From: an uncultured Lachnospiraceae bacterium
Lineage (GTDB): Bacteria; Bacillota; Clostridia; Lachnospirales; Lachnospiraceae
Direction: 5' to 3'
DNA length: 50,292 nucleotides
Assembly: GCA_910586405.1 (NCBI GenBank)
Contig: CAJUII010000011.1
Location: 7,140 to 57,431, forward strand
Translations under genes and position numbers: made by a program
Notes under the pieces: model-generated
What the model was told of the DNA's origin: nothing
Seen by the model: only the letters and a program-made list of their open reading frames with translations
Databases searched by the model: none
Shown here: positions 40,449 through 48,968 of the stretch, piece by piece
Position numbering within the stretch: the first letter of the stretch is position 1
How the letters are laid out: the number at the start of each line of letters is the position of its first letter

Positions 40449-43400
40449 AAGAATGTGTCTCAATAACTGGGGAGGAATCACGCACCAAATACTTGAGTTT
40501 CATGAGTACGTCAATCTTTTCAGCGGAATGAGTGGTTCAGGAAAATCAACAGTGATGGATGCCATACAGGTTATTTTGTATGGCAGCGTCTCATCGAGCT
40601 TTCTCAACAAGGCGGCGGATGACGCGAAGAACAAGCGAAGTGTGTTAAGTTATCTAAGAGGGGAGCAGAAGGATGGGACAGCAAATCGCGCAGGGCGTGA
40701 TTTTTGCGCTACGATTGTATTAGAAATCGAGGATACGGCAAATCATACGGCAAGCTGTGTCGGGATGGCGTTCGAGGTCAGAAAGAATGACACAGAGATC
40801 AAAAAGATGATTTATTTTAGTCATTCTGGCAGGATGCCGGAACAGGGCTATCTTGCCGGTGCGGGATATCCGTACACCAATCAGGAGATCAGAAAGCTGG
40901 TGGAGGAGCGCGCTGCCAGTGGTGAAAACATAGGGCGAAGCGACGTGAACCGCATCTATCCATCCAAGGAAGCATACACCAATGCACTGTATGACAGCCT
41001 GCTTGGCTATATTGACGGAAAGCGCTTTACGGTGATGGAAAAGAGTGCGATCGCGCTCAAAATGACAGATGGTACAGGGCAGTTTATCAAGGACTATATG
41101 TTTCCGAAAAACGATGGAGATATCATTGGGAAAATCAGCGAGCAGCTAGGTTCCTACCGCGACATCCAGGAAAAGATTAAGGATATGCACCGCCGGATCG
41201 AACTTCTGACCGAGGTGCAGGAAGCGGGGAGACGCAAAGCTGCGGTCAGCGCCGACATACTGCGGTCAAGAGCAATGATACGATGTGTAGATATCTTGGA
41301 ACTGCAAGAAAAGATCGCAGCGGACGAGGAGGGGATAAAGAATGCTTCGAGTGAGCTGCTGCGCCTAGAGGAAATCAGAATCAAGCTCGACGCGGATATG
41401 GAGCGGATTGATGCCGAACTGATACAGGTTTCTGCGGATTTAAAGGCAGGCGATTTGGGCGCAAAGGAGATACAGCTGGCAGAGTTAGTAAAATTACAGG
41501 AAATGTACGCAGCGGACAGTGAGCAGTGGCGCAAGGTTACGACAGGGCTTAGGCGGTGGGAGGAGGATGAGACCGTCACGGACTATGTGAGCAATCCCAT
41601 GCTCAACAGAATCTCCGACTTCTGCAAGGGTAAAATCGACAAGGAGCTGTGCGAAAGCCTTCGGAAAAATATACAGGATACCAAGGCGGCGATCGATGAA
41701 CTGCTAGAGGAGTACAGCGGACAGCGGCGCGAGCTGGAGCGGGAATTAAAGGAGCTAGGACATCTCGTTGATGATATGCAGCATGACAGAAAACCCTACC
41801 CGGCAGTGCTCAAGGAGGCGAGGGCTGCACTGGAGCGTAAGCTTTCGGACAGCTATGGGCGTACAGTCAAGGTGCATATCCTCGCGGATTTGTTTAATGT
41901 GGAGGATGCGGTCTGGAAAAATGCAGTCGAGGGCAGAATGGGCAGAATGAAATGCGCCTTGGTGACAGAGCCAAAATATGCGCGCGATGCGGCAGTGCTT
42001 TTCCGGGAGATGAAAAAGTATGAGGAAGTGGAGCTGATCGACACAGACGCCCTTGTCAGAGCCAATGCCGCTGTCGATGACAACGCGCTGTATGAGGCAG
42101 TATTTACCGATGTGCCCTATGTTGACGCCTGTCTGCGCCGGTATCTGGGACGTATCCAGAAGTGTGACACCATCGAGGCGTTAGAGCAGGTCCGAGACGG
42201 TGTCACGCCAGACTGTTACTCCTACAGCAATTACAGCTTTCGCCACCTTCGCCGGAACGATTATGAGAAATATGCCTGCATTGGGACAAAGGTATCCAAG
42301 GGAAAGCTTGCGGCATATCAGGAGAACTTGCAGAGGCAGGAGACGGCGCACGGCGAGTTAAAGCATTTGATCGACAGGCTGAAAGCGTCAGCGGGGTTTG
42401 AGGATCTCGACAATGACATGGACTATTTTGTGCGTCTGTCGAAGGCGGGGAGAGAGCTTGAGAAAGTTACCGGAAATATTGTCGCACTCAGGCAGGAAAT
42501 TACACGGCTCAGAGAGGGTGAGTACAGAGAACTTCAGGAGCGGAAGGACCGCTTGGAGGAGCGCAGGGAAGAGAAGCGGATACAGCAGAGGCAGAACCAA
42601 AATCTGATCAATGAGTATACTAGAATCAAGAGTCAGAAGGAGGGCGAGACAGGCAGGTTAAAAACCGATCTCCAAGAAAAGAGCGCAGGTTATCAGGCAG
42701 ATGCGCAGATGGAGGAGGCGGCAAAGCAACTGGAATCGCGCTCTGCACAGACGATTCGAAACCGTCTCTTTGCGCAGATCAGTGCCCTGGAGGAGAAAGA
42801 ACAGGCGGAGGCAGAAACGCTCCAGAATACCAGAAATCGATTTAACAGAGAGTATCCCTCTGTCGGCTTTCATGGTATGGAGAAGGACAATGCCGCGTAT
42901 GACCGGCTGCTGCATGATTACCAGAGCGACTATGAACCGCAGTATGAGCAGGAGTTTGAGAAGCAGTGTGATCAGATTTACAGGAGTCTGCGCGAGAATG
43001 TGATCGCAACGATTCACGGCGATATCAATGCGGCAAAACGCCATACCCATGATATCAACCGACTGCTGCGCAGTACGAACTTTGCGGACAGCACCTATCA
43101 GATAAAGATAGAGCCTGCGCGAGATGAACGGGGACAGTTTTATGAGATGCTGACCGCACCGGAACTTGACAGCAAGAATGTAGGATCGAATATGACAGAG
43201 GGGCAGCTAAGCCTGGGAGAGGATGAATTTTATCAAAAATACGAGCAGAAGATAAAGCTTTTGACCGATAAATTTATGCCGATACGGGAGGAGGACGGCA
43301 GAATACGGGAACAGCGCATGCGGGACATGGAGGCGTATGCTGATTACAGAAATTACCTGTCCTTTAGCATGTATGAGCAGGTGACAGATGAGAATGGAAC

Positions 43401-43773
43401 TGTGATTCGGGAGAATTATGTGGACGAGATGGCAGGGAGGGATTCTGGCGGAGAGGGACAGAATCCCAAATATGTAGCGCTGCTTGCAGGGTTTGCCATG
43501 CTCTATCGCTCACAGAGCAACCGCGATTCCAAGGTCAAGCTTGTGCTGTTAGACGAAGCGTTTTCGAAGATGGACCAGGAGCGGAGCGCTGTCTGCCTGA
43601 AATATGCGCGGAAAATGGATTTGCAGCTCATCGTCTGCGTTCCTGATGAGCGTCTTCAGTCCCTGATACAGAACGTGGACTGTGTCTATGGTTTCAGAAG
43701 ATTCCAGAACCGCATATCGATGATGCATATCGACAAGGGGAATTATCTCAGAATGCTTGAGGGGGAGAACTGA
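40423..43773 (+). CDS. jetC: JetC-like SMC/MukB-type ATPase
   Basis: JetC is the SMC ATPase that extrudes DNA loops. The 1116-residue protein has Walker A G35-M-S-G-S-G-K41-S-T near the N-terminus, coiled coils at about 255-420 and 640-860 flanking a hinge region, a signature S1008-GGEGQ and Walker B LVLLD1044-E1045. The SGGEGQ and C-terminal layout match MukB/MksB/JetC rather than canonical SMC. I chose GTG 40423, seven bases after GAGGAG, over the ATG at 40408. It ends 20 bases before a convergent deacetylase gene, so there is no room for jetD (nuclease) after it. Confidence 0.92.
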   Translation: MKKAKKIFKRMCLNNWGGITHQILEFHEYVNLFSGMSGSGKSTVMDAIQVILYGSVSSSFLNKAADDAKNKRSVLSYLRGEQKDGTANRAGRDFCATIVLEIEDTANHTASCVGMAFEVRKNDTEIKKMIYFSHSGRMPEQGYLAGAGYPYTNQEIRKLVEERAASGENIGRSDVNRIYPSKEAYTNALYDSLLGYIDGKRFTVMEKSAIALKMTDGTGQFIKDYMFPKNDGDIIGKISEQLGSYRDIQEKIKDMHRRIELLTEVQEAGRRKAAVSADILRSRAMIRCVDILELQEKIAADEEGIKNASSELLRLEEIRIKLDADMERIDAELIQVSADLKAGDLGAKEIQLAELVKLQEMYAADSEQWRKVTTGLRRWEEDETVTDYVSNPMLNRISDFCKGKIDKELCESLRKNIQDTKAAIDELLEEYSGQRRELERELKELGHLVDDMQHDRKPYPAVLKEARAALERKLSDSYGRTVKVHILADLFNVEDAVWKNAVEGRMGRMKCALVTEPKYARDAAVLFREMKKYEEVELIDTDALVRANAAVDDNALYEAVFTDVPYVDACLRRYLGRIQKCDTIEALEQVRDGVTPDCYSYSNYSFRHLRRNDYEKYACIGTKVSKGKLAAYQENLQRQETAHGELKHLIDRLKASAGFEDLDNDMDYFVRLSKAGRELEKVTGNIVALRQEITRLREGEYRELQERKDRLEERREEKRIQQRQNQNLINEYTRIKSQKEGETGRLKTDLQEKSAGYQADAQMEEAAKQLESRSAQTIRNRLFAQISALEEKEQAEAETLQNTRNRFNREYPSVGFHGMEKDNAAYDRLLHDYQSDYEPQYEQEFEKQCDQIYRSLRENVIATIHGDINAAKRHTHDINRLLRSTNFADSTYQIKIEPARDERGQFYEMLTAPELDSKNVGSNMTEGQLSLGEDEFYQKYEQKIKLLTDKFMPIREEDGRIREQRMRDMEAYADYRNYLSFSMYEQVTDENGTVIRENYVDEMAGRDSGGEGQNPKYVALLAGFAMLYRSQSNRDSKVKLVLLDEAFSKMDQERSAVCLKYARKMDLQLIVCVPDERLQSLIQNVDCVYGFRRFQNRISMMHIDKGNYLRMLEGEN

Positions 43774-43794
43774 CTGCGCTGAGGCAGTCAGTTC
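43767..43794. terminator. Perfect 11-bp hairpin between convergent jetC and deacetylase genes
   Basis: GAACTGACTGC (43767-43777) and GCAGTCAGTTC (43784-43794) pair completely. Because of the symmetry, the stop codons TGA of both genes sit within the two arms. There is no T tract on either strand, so it may act as a 3'-end stabiliser or a weak two-way terminator. Confidence 0.5.
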
Positions 43795-44602
43795 AAAAGT
43801 CCTCCAGAGTACGGAATGTATACCCCATCTCTTCCCACTTGGTCAGCAGTTCATCCAGAATCTCACCGTTTGTCTTGGAAGTGCTGTGCAGCAGGACGAT
43901 CGCACCGGGATGGATGCGTCCGAGCAGTTTTTTGAAGGCTTCCTCCTTTGTCGGCTGTTTATCCTGATACCAGTCCACATAGGCAAGGCTCCAGAAAAAG
44001 GTGTCATAGCCAAGCTCCTTTGCCATCGCGAGATTTTTGGTGCTGTATTTGCCCTGCGGCGGGCGGTAGAACCGCGCCAGTTCCGTTCCGGTGATTTCTT
44101 TGAATTTCGTTTCGACATCCCGCATTTCCTTCTCAAAGGATTCCTTTGAGGAGATGGAGGACATATCCAGATGATGATAGGTGTGGTTGCCTACAAAATG
44201 CCCGTCCGCCACCATCTGTTTTACCAGTTCCGGTGCGGATTCGAGGTAATGCCCCACCACGAAAAAGGTCGCTGGCACTTGATGCTTTTTCAGTGCATCG
44301 AGAATCGGCTGTGTGTTTCCGTTCTCAAATCCGGCGTCAAAAGTCAGATAGATGACTTTCTCCTGACTGTTTCCGACATAGTGGGCATCGTATTTTTGGA
44401 GTTCCTCGACGGACGCATTTCCGGTCGGCTGGGTGCCCTCCTGCCCGAAGCCAAGCCCCCAGTTTTCGGCGCCGGCGCTTCCGCTTGCGGGGACAATCCA
44501 CTCGTCTAATTTTTCGTACTTGACATAAGCGGCGCCTCTGCCAGCCAGAAAGGCGGCGGAGAGGAGAAGGGTCAGCAGCGCCAGTTTTTTAAAATTTTTC
44601 AT
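43793..44602 (-). CDS. PdaA-like polysaccharide (peptidoglycan) deacetylase
   Basis: A 269-residue exported enzyme. Residues 5-25 are a signal peptide or anchor. The NodB domain (about 80-265) has TFDAGFENG (the PdaA variant of TFDDG), HTYHH (zinc histidines), RPPQGKYS, FFWSLAYVDW and IVLLHS. In spore formers PdaA removes acetyl from muramic acid so that muramic-delta-lactam can form in the spore cortex, so this gene hints at sporulation. AGGAAG lies eight bases before the ATG at 44602. It is convergent with jetC. A general cell-wall or other polysaccharide deacetylase is the alternative. Confidence 0.88.
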   Translation of the reverse strand: MKNFKKLALLTLLLSAAFLAGRGAAYVKYEKLDEWIVPASGSAGAENWGLGFGQEGTQPTGNASVEELQKYDAHYVGNSQEKVIYLTFDAGFENGNTQPILDALKKHQVPATFFVVGHYLESAPELVKQMVADGHFVGNHTYHHLDMSSISSKESFEKEMRDVETKFKEITGTELARFYRPPQGKYSTKNLAMAKELGYDTFFWSLAYVDWYQDKQPTKEEAFKKLLGRIHPGAIVLLHSTSKTNGEILDELLTKWEEMGYTFRTLEDF

Positions 44603-44688
44603 CTTTTCGCTTCCTGTTTCGATTCATTCTTATTTAAAGATATTTCTTATTATCAAAAAAATTCCTGTTCAGAACGAAAAACTGGGAG

Positions 44689-44750
44689 TTGTTATCAAAG
44701 TCTAATGAATGTATAATAATAGTATACTGGCGGTCAAAAAGACTGACCGC
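44689..44750 (+). promoter_or_regulatory. Promoter and leader hairpin of mutY
   Basis: TTGTTA (44689-44694) and TATAAT (44712-44717) with a 17-base spacer. The leader contains a 7-bp hairpin GCGGTCA (44730-44736) / TGACCGC (44744-44750) near the transcription start. No T tract follows. Confidence 0.6.
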
Positions 44751-44808
44751 TCAATATAAAGTTATGCACACAACCGCATAAAAAACTTAGGAAGCAGGGG
44801 ACAAATAG

Positions 44809-45912
44809 ATGGAGTACAGCCAACTGGAACAGATTGTTGCGCCGCTGTTAGCGTGGTATGAGGCAGACCACAGGCAGCTTCCGTGGCGCAGGACCAAAGA
44901 CCCCTACAAAGTGTGGGTGTCGGAGATTATGTTGCAGCAGACGCGGGTGGAAACCGTCATTCCATATTTTGAGCGTTTTATGGAACGGTGCCCCACCGTT
45001 GCAGCGCTTGCGTCGTGTGAGGACGAAGCGTTATTGAAGCTGTGGGAGGGGCTTGGGTATTATTCGCGCGCAAGAAACCTCAAGAAAGCAGCGCAGGTGA
45101 TTTGTGCCTCCTATGATGGAAGGTTTCCAGAGGCGTATGAGGCAATCCGCGCGCTGCCGGGAATCGGGGACTACACAGCGGGCGCCATATCGTCGATCGC
45201 CTTGGAGCAGGCGCGGGCAGCGGTGGACGGGAATGTGCTGCGCGTGGTGACAAGGCTCACGCAGGACAGCCGTGACATTATGGAGAATAAGTTCCGCAGA
45301 CAAGTCACAGAGGCGCTTGAAAACGTCTATCCATCTGCGCGGCGGGGAGATTTCACGCAGAGCCTGATGGAGCTGGGGGCGGTGGTCTGTGTGCCAAACG
45401 GTGAACCGCTGTGCGGGCGTTGTCCGTTAAAAACGCTGTGTGGTGCGCAGGAACAGGGTACACAGATGCAGTATCCTGTCAAAAAGAAAAAGCCAGAACG
45501 AAAAACGGAGTACAAAACCGTTTTTATTCTAATAAATGAGAATAAAATTGCAATTAGAAAGCGCGGTGCGCAGGGCATTTTGTCAGGAATGTGGGAGCTG
45601 CCCAATATAGAAGGCATACAGACTGCCAGCCAGATCAGACAAGAGCTTGCAGAAAAAAACATAGCGCTTAGCGAATTGAGGGAGGTTTCTGGCGGCAAAC
45701 CGCCGTTAAAGCATATTTTTACACACATGGAATGGCATATGGTCTGCTGGGTTGCAGTTTGCAGCACTGTGGGAACGGACAATGAACTGACATGGGTCAC
45801 AGAGGAACAGCTAACACATGAGTTTGCACTGCCCACGGCATTTAAGAAGTGCTTAAAGTGTTGCGGGAGGGTGTGGGAAGGTACAGGAGGGCAACAGCAG
45901 CATGACAAATGA
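44809..45912 (+). CDS. mutY: A/G-specific adenine glycosylase
   Basis: MutY removes adenine mispaired with 8-oxoguanine. The 367-residue protein has the catalytic E39 in SEIMLQQT, the helix-hairpin-helix LPGIGDYTAGAI, the catalytic D140 in VDGNVLRV and four Cys for the [4Fe-4S] cluster (CVPNGEPLCGRCPLKTLC). A C-terminal MutT-like domain for recognising 8-oxoguanine follows (FILINENKIAIRKR, LSGMWELPN). It is complete. It overlaps the XRE gene by 11 bases, so the two are likely cotranscribed from the promoter upstream. Confidence 0.96.
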   Translation: MEYSQLEQIVAPLLAWYEADHRQLPWRRTKDPYKVWVSEIMLQQTRVETVIPYFERFMERCPTVAALASCEDEALLKLWEGLGYYSRARNLKKAAQVICASYDGRFPEAYEAIRALPGIGDYTAGAISSIALEQARAAVDGNVLRVVTRLTQDSRDIMENKFRRQVTEALENVYPSARRGDFTQSLMELGAVVCVPNGEPLCGRCPLKTLCGAQEQGTQMQYPVKKKKPERKTEYKTVFILINENKIAIRKRGAQGILSGMWELPNIEGIQTASQIRQELAEKNIALSELREVSGGKPPLKHIFTHMEWHMVCWVAVCSTVGTDNELTWVTEEQLTHEFALPTAFKKCLKCCGRVWEGTGGQQQHDK

Positions 45913-46246
45913 AAAGATCAAGACCAAAGAATCAAGTATCGACCTGATGATGACAGGGCAGGTCATGAAAAGAGAGATTAAGAAGAAGGGCTATACCGTC
46001 CGTGAGCTTCAAAAGAAACTGGGATTGTCCTGCCCGCAGCCCATCTACCGCTGGCTTCAGGGACGGACACTGCCTTCGATTGACAATCTGTACATGCTGA
46101 GCAGACTGCTTCGATTAACCGTAGATGATTTGATCGTTCCGATGCAGAATCAGGCTTGGATTTTGCAGGAGGCATGTAACATGAAATTTGATGTCAGAAT
46201 GTGGGCTTATTTTGAGGGAATCAGCGCAGATGAAAAAAATGAATGA
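45902..46246 (+). CDS. XRE-family helix-turn-helix protein
   Basis: A 114-residue protein with an HTH at about 22-72: REIKKKGYTVRELQKKLGLSCPQPIYRWLQGRTLPSIDNLYMLSRLLRLTVDDLIV. The rest, about 40 residues, is without a recognised domain. AGGAGGG lies eight bases before the ATG. It overlaps mutY upstream and the acetyltransferase start downstream. Its target is unknown. The same strand and overlaps suggest a mutY-xre-GNAT operon. Confidence 0.85.
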   Translation: MTNEKIKTKESSIDLMMTGQVMKREIKKKGYTVRELQKKLGLSCPQPIYRWLQGRTLPSIDNLYMLSRLLRLTVDDLIVPMQNQAWILQEACNMKFDVRMWAYFEGISADEKNE

Positions 46247-46940
46247 GGTTCGTATTACGGAGGATCCCGCGGAGGCGGCGCATCTTGCCGCCAGCAGGAC
46301 GCCGTATATTGTCTGGCTAAATGATCGGAATCAGGAGGCGTGCTTTCCGAGTGGCGCTTATTGCGTAGAGCGGCTGAGTGATATTGATGCGCAGTATCTT
46401 GACAGGGTTTACCGACGTTTTCATAATCTTCCATGGGAGATTGCCGAGACGCCCAGAGTGCGGATTCGGGAGATTACCGTGAAAGATGTGCCGCAGTTGT
46501 ATGAACTGTACCGCGATGCGAGCATCACCGCATTTATGGAGCCGCTGTTTGCGGACCCGGAGCAGGAGATCGCCTACACAAAGGACTATATTGAAAATGT
46601 GTACGGTTTTTACGGATATGGCATGTGGGTGCTTGAGGAGAAAAAGAGCGGTCAGGTGATCGGAAGAGCTGGGCTGGAAAACCATGAGGGGTTTGAGGGG
46701 CTGGAGCTGGGCTTTATGCTGGGCGTGGCATATCAGCACCAAGGCTATGCGTATGAGGCGTGCAGCGCAATTCTCACATACGGGCTTCAAGAGCTGGGAC
46801 AGCAGCGGTACTGTTGTTATATCAATGAAAAGAACTATCCATCTATCCGTTTGTGTGAACGTCTGGGATTTGAAAAGCAGGGAATCCGAGGCTGTAGTAC
46901 ACTTAATTCTGAATACATTCAGTATGTTTTTGAAAAATAA
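46230..46940 (+). CDS. GNAT-family N-acetyltransferase
   Basis: A 236-residue protein. The last 165 residues are a GNAT domain of the RimJ/RimL type: RVRIREITVKDVPQLYELYRD, IGRAGLEN, the strand LELGFMLGVAYQHQGYAYEAC with the acetyl-CoA loop QHQGYAYE, and NYPSIRLCERLGF. About 75 extra residues precede it. The start is unclear: ATG 46230 or 46239, within the end of the XRE gene and with only a distant GAGGG; an upstream in-frame ATG at 46188 is also possible. The acceptor substrate is unknown. Confidence 0.85.
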   Translation: MKKMNEVRITEDPAEAAHLAASRTPYIVWLNDRNQEACFPSGAYCVERLSDIDAQYLDRVYRRFHNLPWEIAETPRVRIREITVKDVPQLYELYRDASITAFMEPLFADPEQEIAYTKDYIENVYGFYGYGMWVLEEKKSGQVIGRAGLENHEGFEGLELGFMLGVAYQHQGYAYEACSAILTYGLQELGQQRYCCYINEKNYPSIRLCERLGFEKQGIRGCSTLNSEYIQYVFEK

Positions 46941-46990
46941 TATTCGCGAAAATAGATCAAGCAAAAAATCTGAGTAAAATAAAAAAGAAC

Positions 46991-47019
46991 TTGACATTGG
47001 AAAAATGTGGTGGTATGAT
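46991..47019 (+). promoter_or_regulatory. Strong SigA promoter of the ammonium transporter gene
   Basis: A consensus TTGACA (46991-46996) and TATGAT (47014-47019) with a 17-base spacer. Transcription should begin near 47026, immediately before a terminator-like hairpin. Confidence 0.85.
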
Positions 47020-47033
47020 AAGTCACATGAAGC

Positions 47034-47073
47034 AAAGGTGCTGCGGGACAGAATCCCATAGCACCTTTTTTCG
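47034..47073 (+). terminator. Leader terminator/attenuator upstream of the ammonium transporter
   Basis: AAAGGTGCT pairs with AGCACCTTT, with an inner GGGA/TCCC stem closed by a CAGAA loop, followed by a run of six Ts counting the end of the stem. It lies between promoter and gene, so most transcripts would stop unless antitermination occurs. The loop sequence ACAGAA recalls ANTAR-type hexaloops, but the required partner hairpin is not visible. Confidence 0.75.
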
Positions 47074-47117
47074 TCCTTTATGCGCATAAAGTGTACTTAA
47101 AAATAAAGGAGGAGATT

Positions 47118-48917
47118 ATGATGACAGAATTACAGGAATTACTCGACGCCGTCAACGGTGAGATCTATGGGGTATGGTTTTTGATTGGCGCTGCATTGGT
47201 ATTTTGGATGCAGGCAGGCTTTGCGATGGTGGAGGCAGGCTTTACCAGAGCAAAAAATACAGGAAACATTATCATGAAAAATCTAATGGATTTCTGCATT
47301 GGTACATGTACGTTTATTATAATCGGGTTCGGGCTGCTGCTTGGAGAGGATTTGATGGGATTAATCGGTAAGCCCGGCTTTGATATTTTCACAAGCTATG
47401 CGGATTTTGACTGGTCAAACTTTGTGTTTAACTTAGTTTTTTGTGCGACGACAGCGACGATTGTTTCGGGTGCGATGGCAGAGCGGACAAAGTTTTTATC
47501 TTACTGTGTGTACTCCGGGGTGATTTCCGCACTGATTTATCCGATCGAGGCGCACTGGATCTGGGGCGGCGGCTGGCTTGCGCAGTGGGGCTTTCATGAT
47601 TTTGCTGGCTCCTGTGCGATACATATGGTGGGCGGAATCAGCGCGCTGATTGGCGCCAAAATCCTCGGACCGCGCATCGGGAAATTTACGGAGGATAAGC
47701 AGGGCAGGATTACCAAGGTGAACGCATTTCCCGGGCATAATCTCACAATTGGCGCACTCGGCGTGTTTATCCTGTGGCTTGGCTGGTATGGGTTTAACGG
47801 CGCGGCGGCAACGAGCTTGTCAGAGCTTGGCTCAGTCTTTGTGACGACAACGATCTCCCCTGCAATTGCGACCGTGGTCTGCATGATTTTCACTTGGGTA
47901 AAATACGGCAAGCCTGATGTGTCCATGTGCCTGAATGCGTCGCTTGCCGGGCTGGTGGCAATTACCGCAGGGTGTGATGTGACAGATGCCCTTGGCGCGA
48001 TCGTGATTGGCGCGGTTGCCGGTTTGCTGGTGGTATTTGGCGTCTGGCTTCTGGATTACAAGCTTCATATTGATGACCCCGTGGGCGCAGTGGCGGTGCA
48101 CTGTCTGAATGGGATTTGGGGGACTGTTGCAGTCGGCTTCTTTGCGACGGACACAGCGCCTGCCTACGCGAGAGGCTATGGCGACGGCGTGACATTTGGT
48201 GCAAATCAGATCTGCGGAACGGGGCTTTTTTACGGGGGCGGCTTCAAGCTGCTTGGAATCCAGCTTGCGGGAATGGCGTGTGTGATTTTGTGGACAGTAG
48301 TGACGATCACAATCACCTTTTTGGCGATCAAAGCCATCTTTGGGCTGCGTGTCACAGAGGAGGAGGAAATTGTCGGGCTGGATGCCACAGAGCATGGACT
48401 TCCGTCGGCATATGCAGGCTTCTCCATGATGGATATTTCAAACAGCATGATTATGGAAGAAAATGAGAATACGCAGCTTGGTTCAGACTGCTATGAGGAG
48501 GCGTCTGAGGTGCAGAAAAATGCTGCGGTCAAGGTTTCACAGCTTCCGACGGCGTCCGCGACAGGGATTTACAAAGTTGTCATCATTGCAAAACTTGCAA
48601 GATATGATGTGCTGCGCAAGGCGATGAACGCAATCGGCGTGACGGGCATGACCGTGACACAAGTTATGGGGTGCGGCATTCAGAAGGGCGCCGGCGAGAA
48701 ATACCGCGGTGCAGAGATTGACGCGACCCTGCTACCAAAGGTGAAAGTCGAGGTAGTGGTGTCCGCAATTCCTGTGGAAAAGGTGATAGCGTCTGCCAAG
48801 AAGGCACTCTATACAGGGCACATCGGTGATGGAAAGATTTTTGTATACAATGTGGATAAGGTAGTGAAAATTCGCACAGGGGAGGAGGATTTGGCGGCGC
48901 TTGCAGATGTTGAATAA
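47118..48917 (+). CDS. Ammonium transporter fused to a P-II (GlnK-like) domain
   Basis: A 599-residue protein. Residues 1-400 are an Amt channel with eleven helices: AGFAMVEAGFTRAKN, FNLVFCATTATIVSGAMAER, the first pore His in CAIHMVGG and the second in AVAVHCLNGIWGT. A linker leads to a full P-II domain (about 484-590): IYKVVIIAKLARYDVLRKAM, the T-loop GCGIQKGAGEKYRG, LLPKVKVEVVVS, and TGHIGDGKIFV for nucleotide. The T-loop lacks the Tyr51 uridylylation site (GAEIDATLLPK). P-II normally binds Amt and blocks it depending on ATP/ADP and 2-oxoglutarate; here the regulator is tethered. AAGGAGG precedes ATGATG. A leader terminator precedes the gene. Confidence 0.95.
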   Translation: MMTELQELLDAVNGEIYGVWFLIGAALVFWMQAGFAMVEAGFTRAKNTGNIIMKNLMDFCIGTCTFIIIGFGLLLGEDLMGLIGKPGFDIFTSYADFDWSNFVFNLVFCATTATIVSGAMAERTKFLSYCVYSGVISALIYPIEAHWIWGGGWLAQWGFHDFAGSCAIHMVGGISALIGAKILGPRIGKFTEDKQGRITKVNAFPGHNLTIGALGVFILWLGWYGFNGAAATSLSELGSVFVTTTISPAIATVVCMIFTWVKYGKPDVSMCLNASLAGLVAITAGCDVTDALGAIVIGAVAGLLVVFGVWLLDYKLHIDDPVGAVAVHCLNGIWGTVAVGFFATDTAPAYARGYGDGVTFGANQICGTGLFYGGGFKLLGIQLAGMACVILWTVVTITITFLAIKAIFGLRVTEEEEIVGLDATEHGLPSAYAGFSMMDISNSMIMEENENTQLGSDCYEEASEVQKNAAVKVSQLPTASATGIYKVVIIAKLARYDVLRKAMNAIGVTGMTVTQVMGCGIQKGAGEKYRGAEIDATLLPKVKVEVVVSAIPVEKVIASAKKALYTGHIGDGKIFVYNVDKVVKIRTGEEDLAALADVE

Positions 48918-48920
48918 AAT

Positions 48921-48950
48921 AAGAACCCGAGGGTAAAACTTCGGGTTCTT
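48921..48950. terminator. Terminator hairpin between convergent amt-PII and HD-GYP genes
   Basis: AAGAACCCGA (48921-48930) and TCGGGTTCTT (48941-48950) form a 10-bp stem. On the minus strand ATTTTATT follows, so it mainly terminates the HD-GYP transcript; the plus strand has no T tract. Confidence 0.7.
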
Positions 48951-48968
48951 GCAATATCATATATAAAT

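Noticed and set aside
43793..44602. The gene after jetC as a jetD replacement
   Set aside because: It is on the opposite strand and has a signal peptide and clear PdaA-type deacetylase motifs, so it is not a nuclease.
47034..47073. Full ANTAR dual-hairpin element
   Set aside because: Only one hairpin is present after the predicted start, and its best fold gives a five-base loop. I kept it as a terminator/attenuator.
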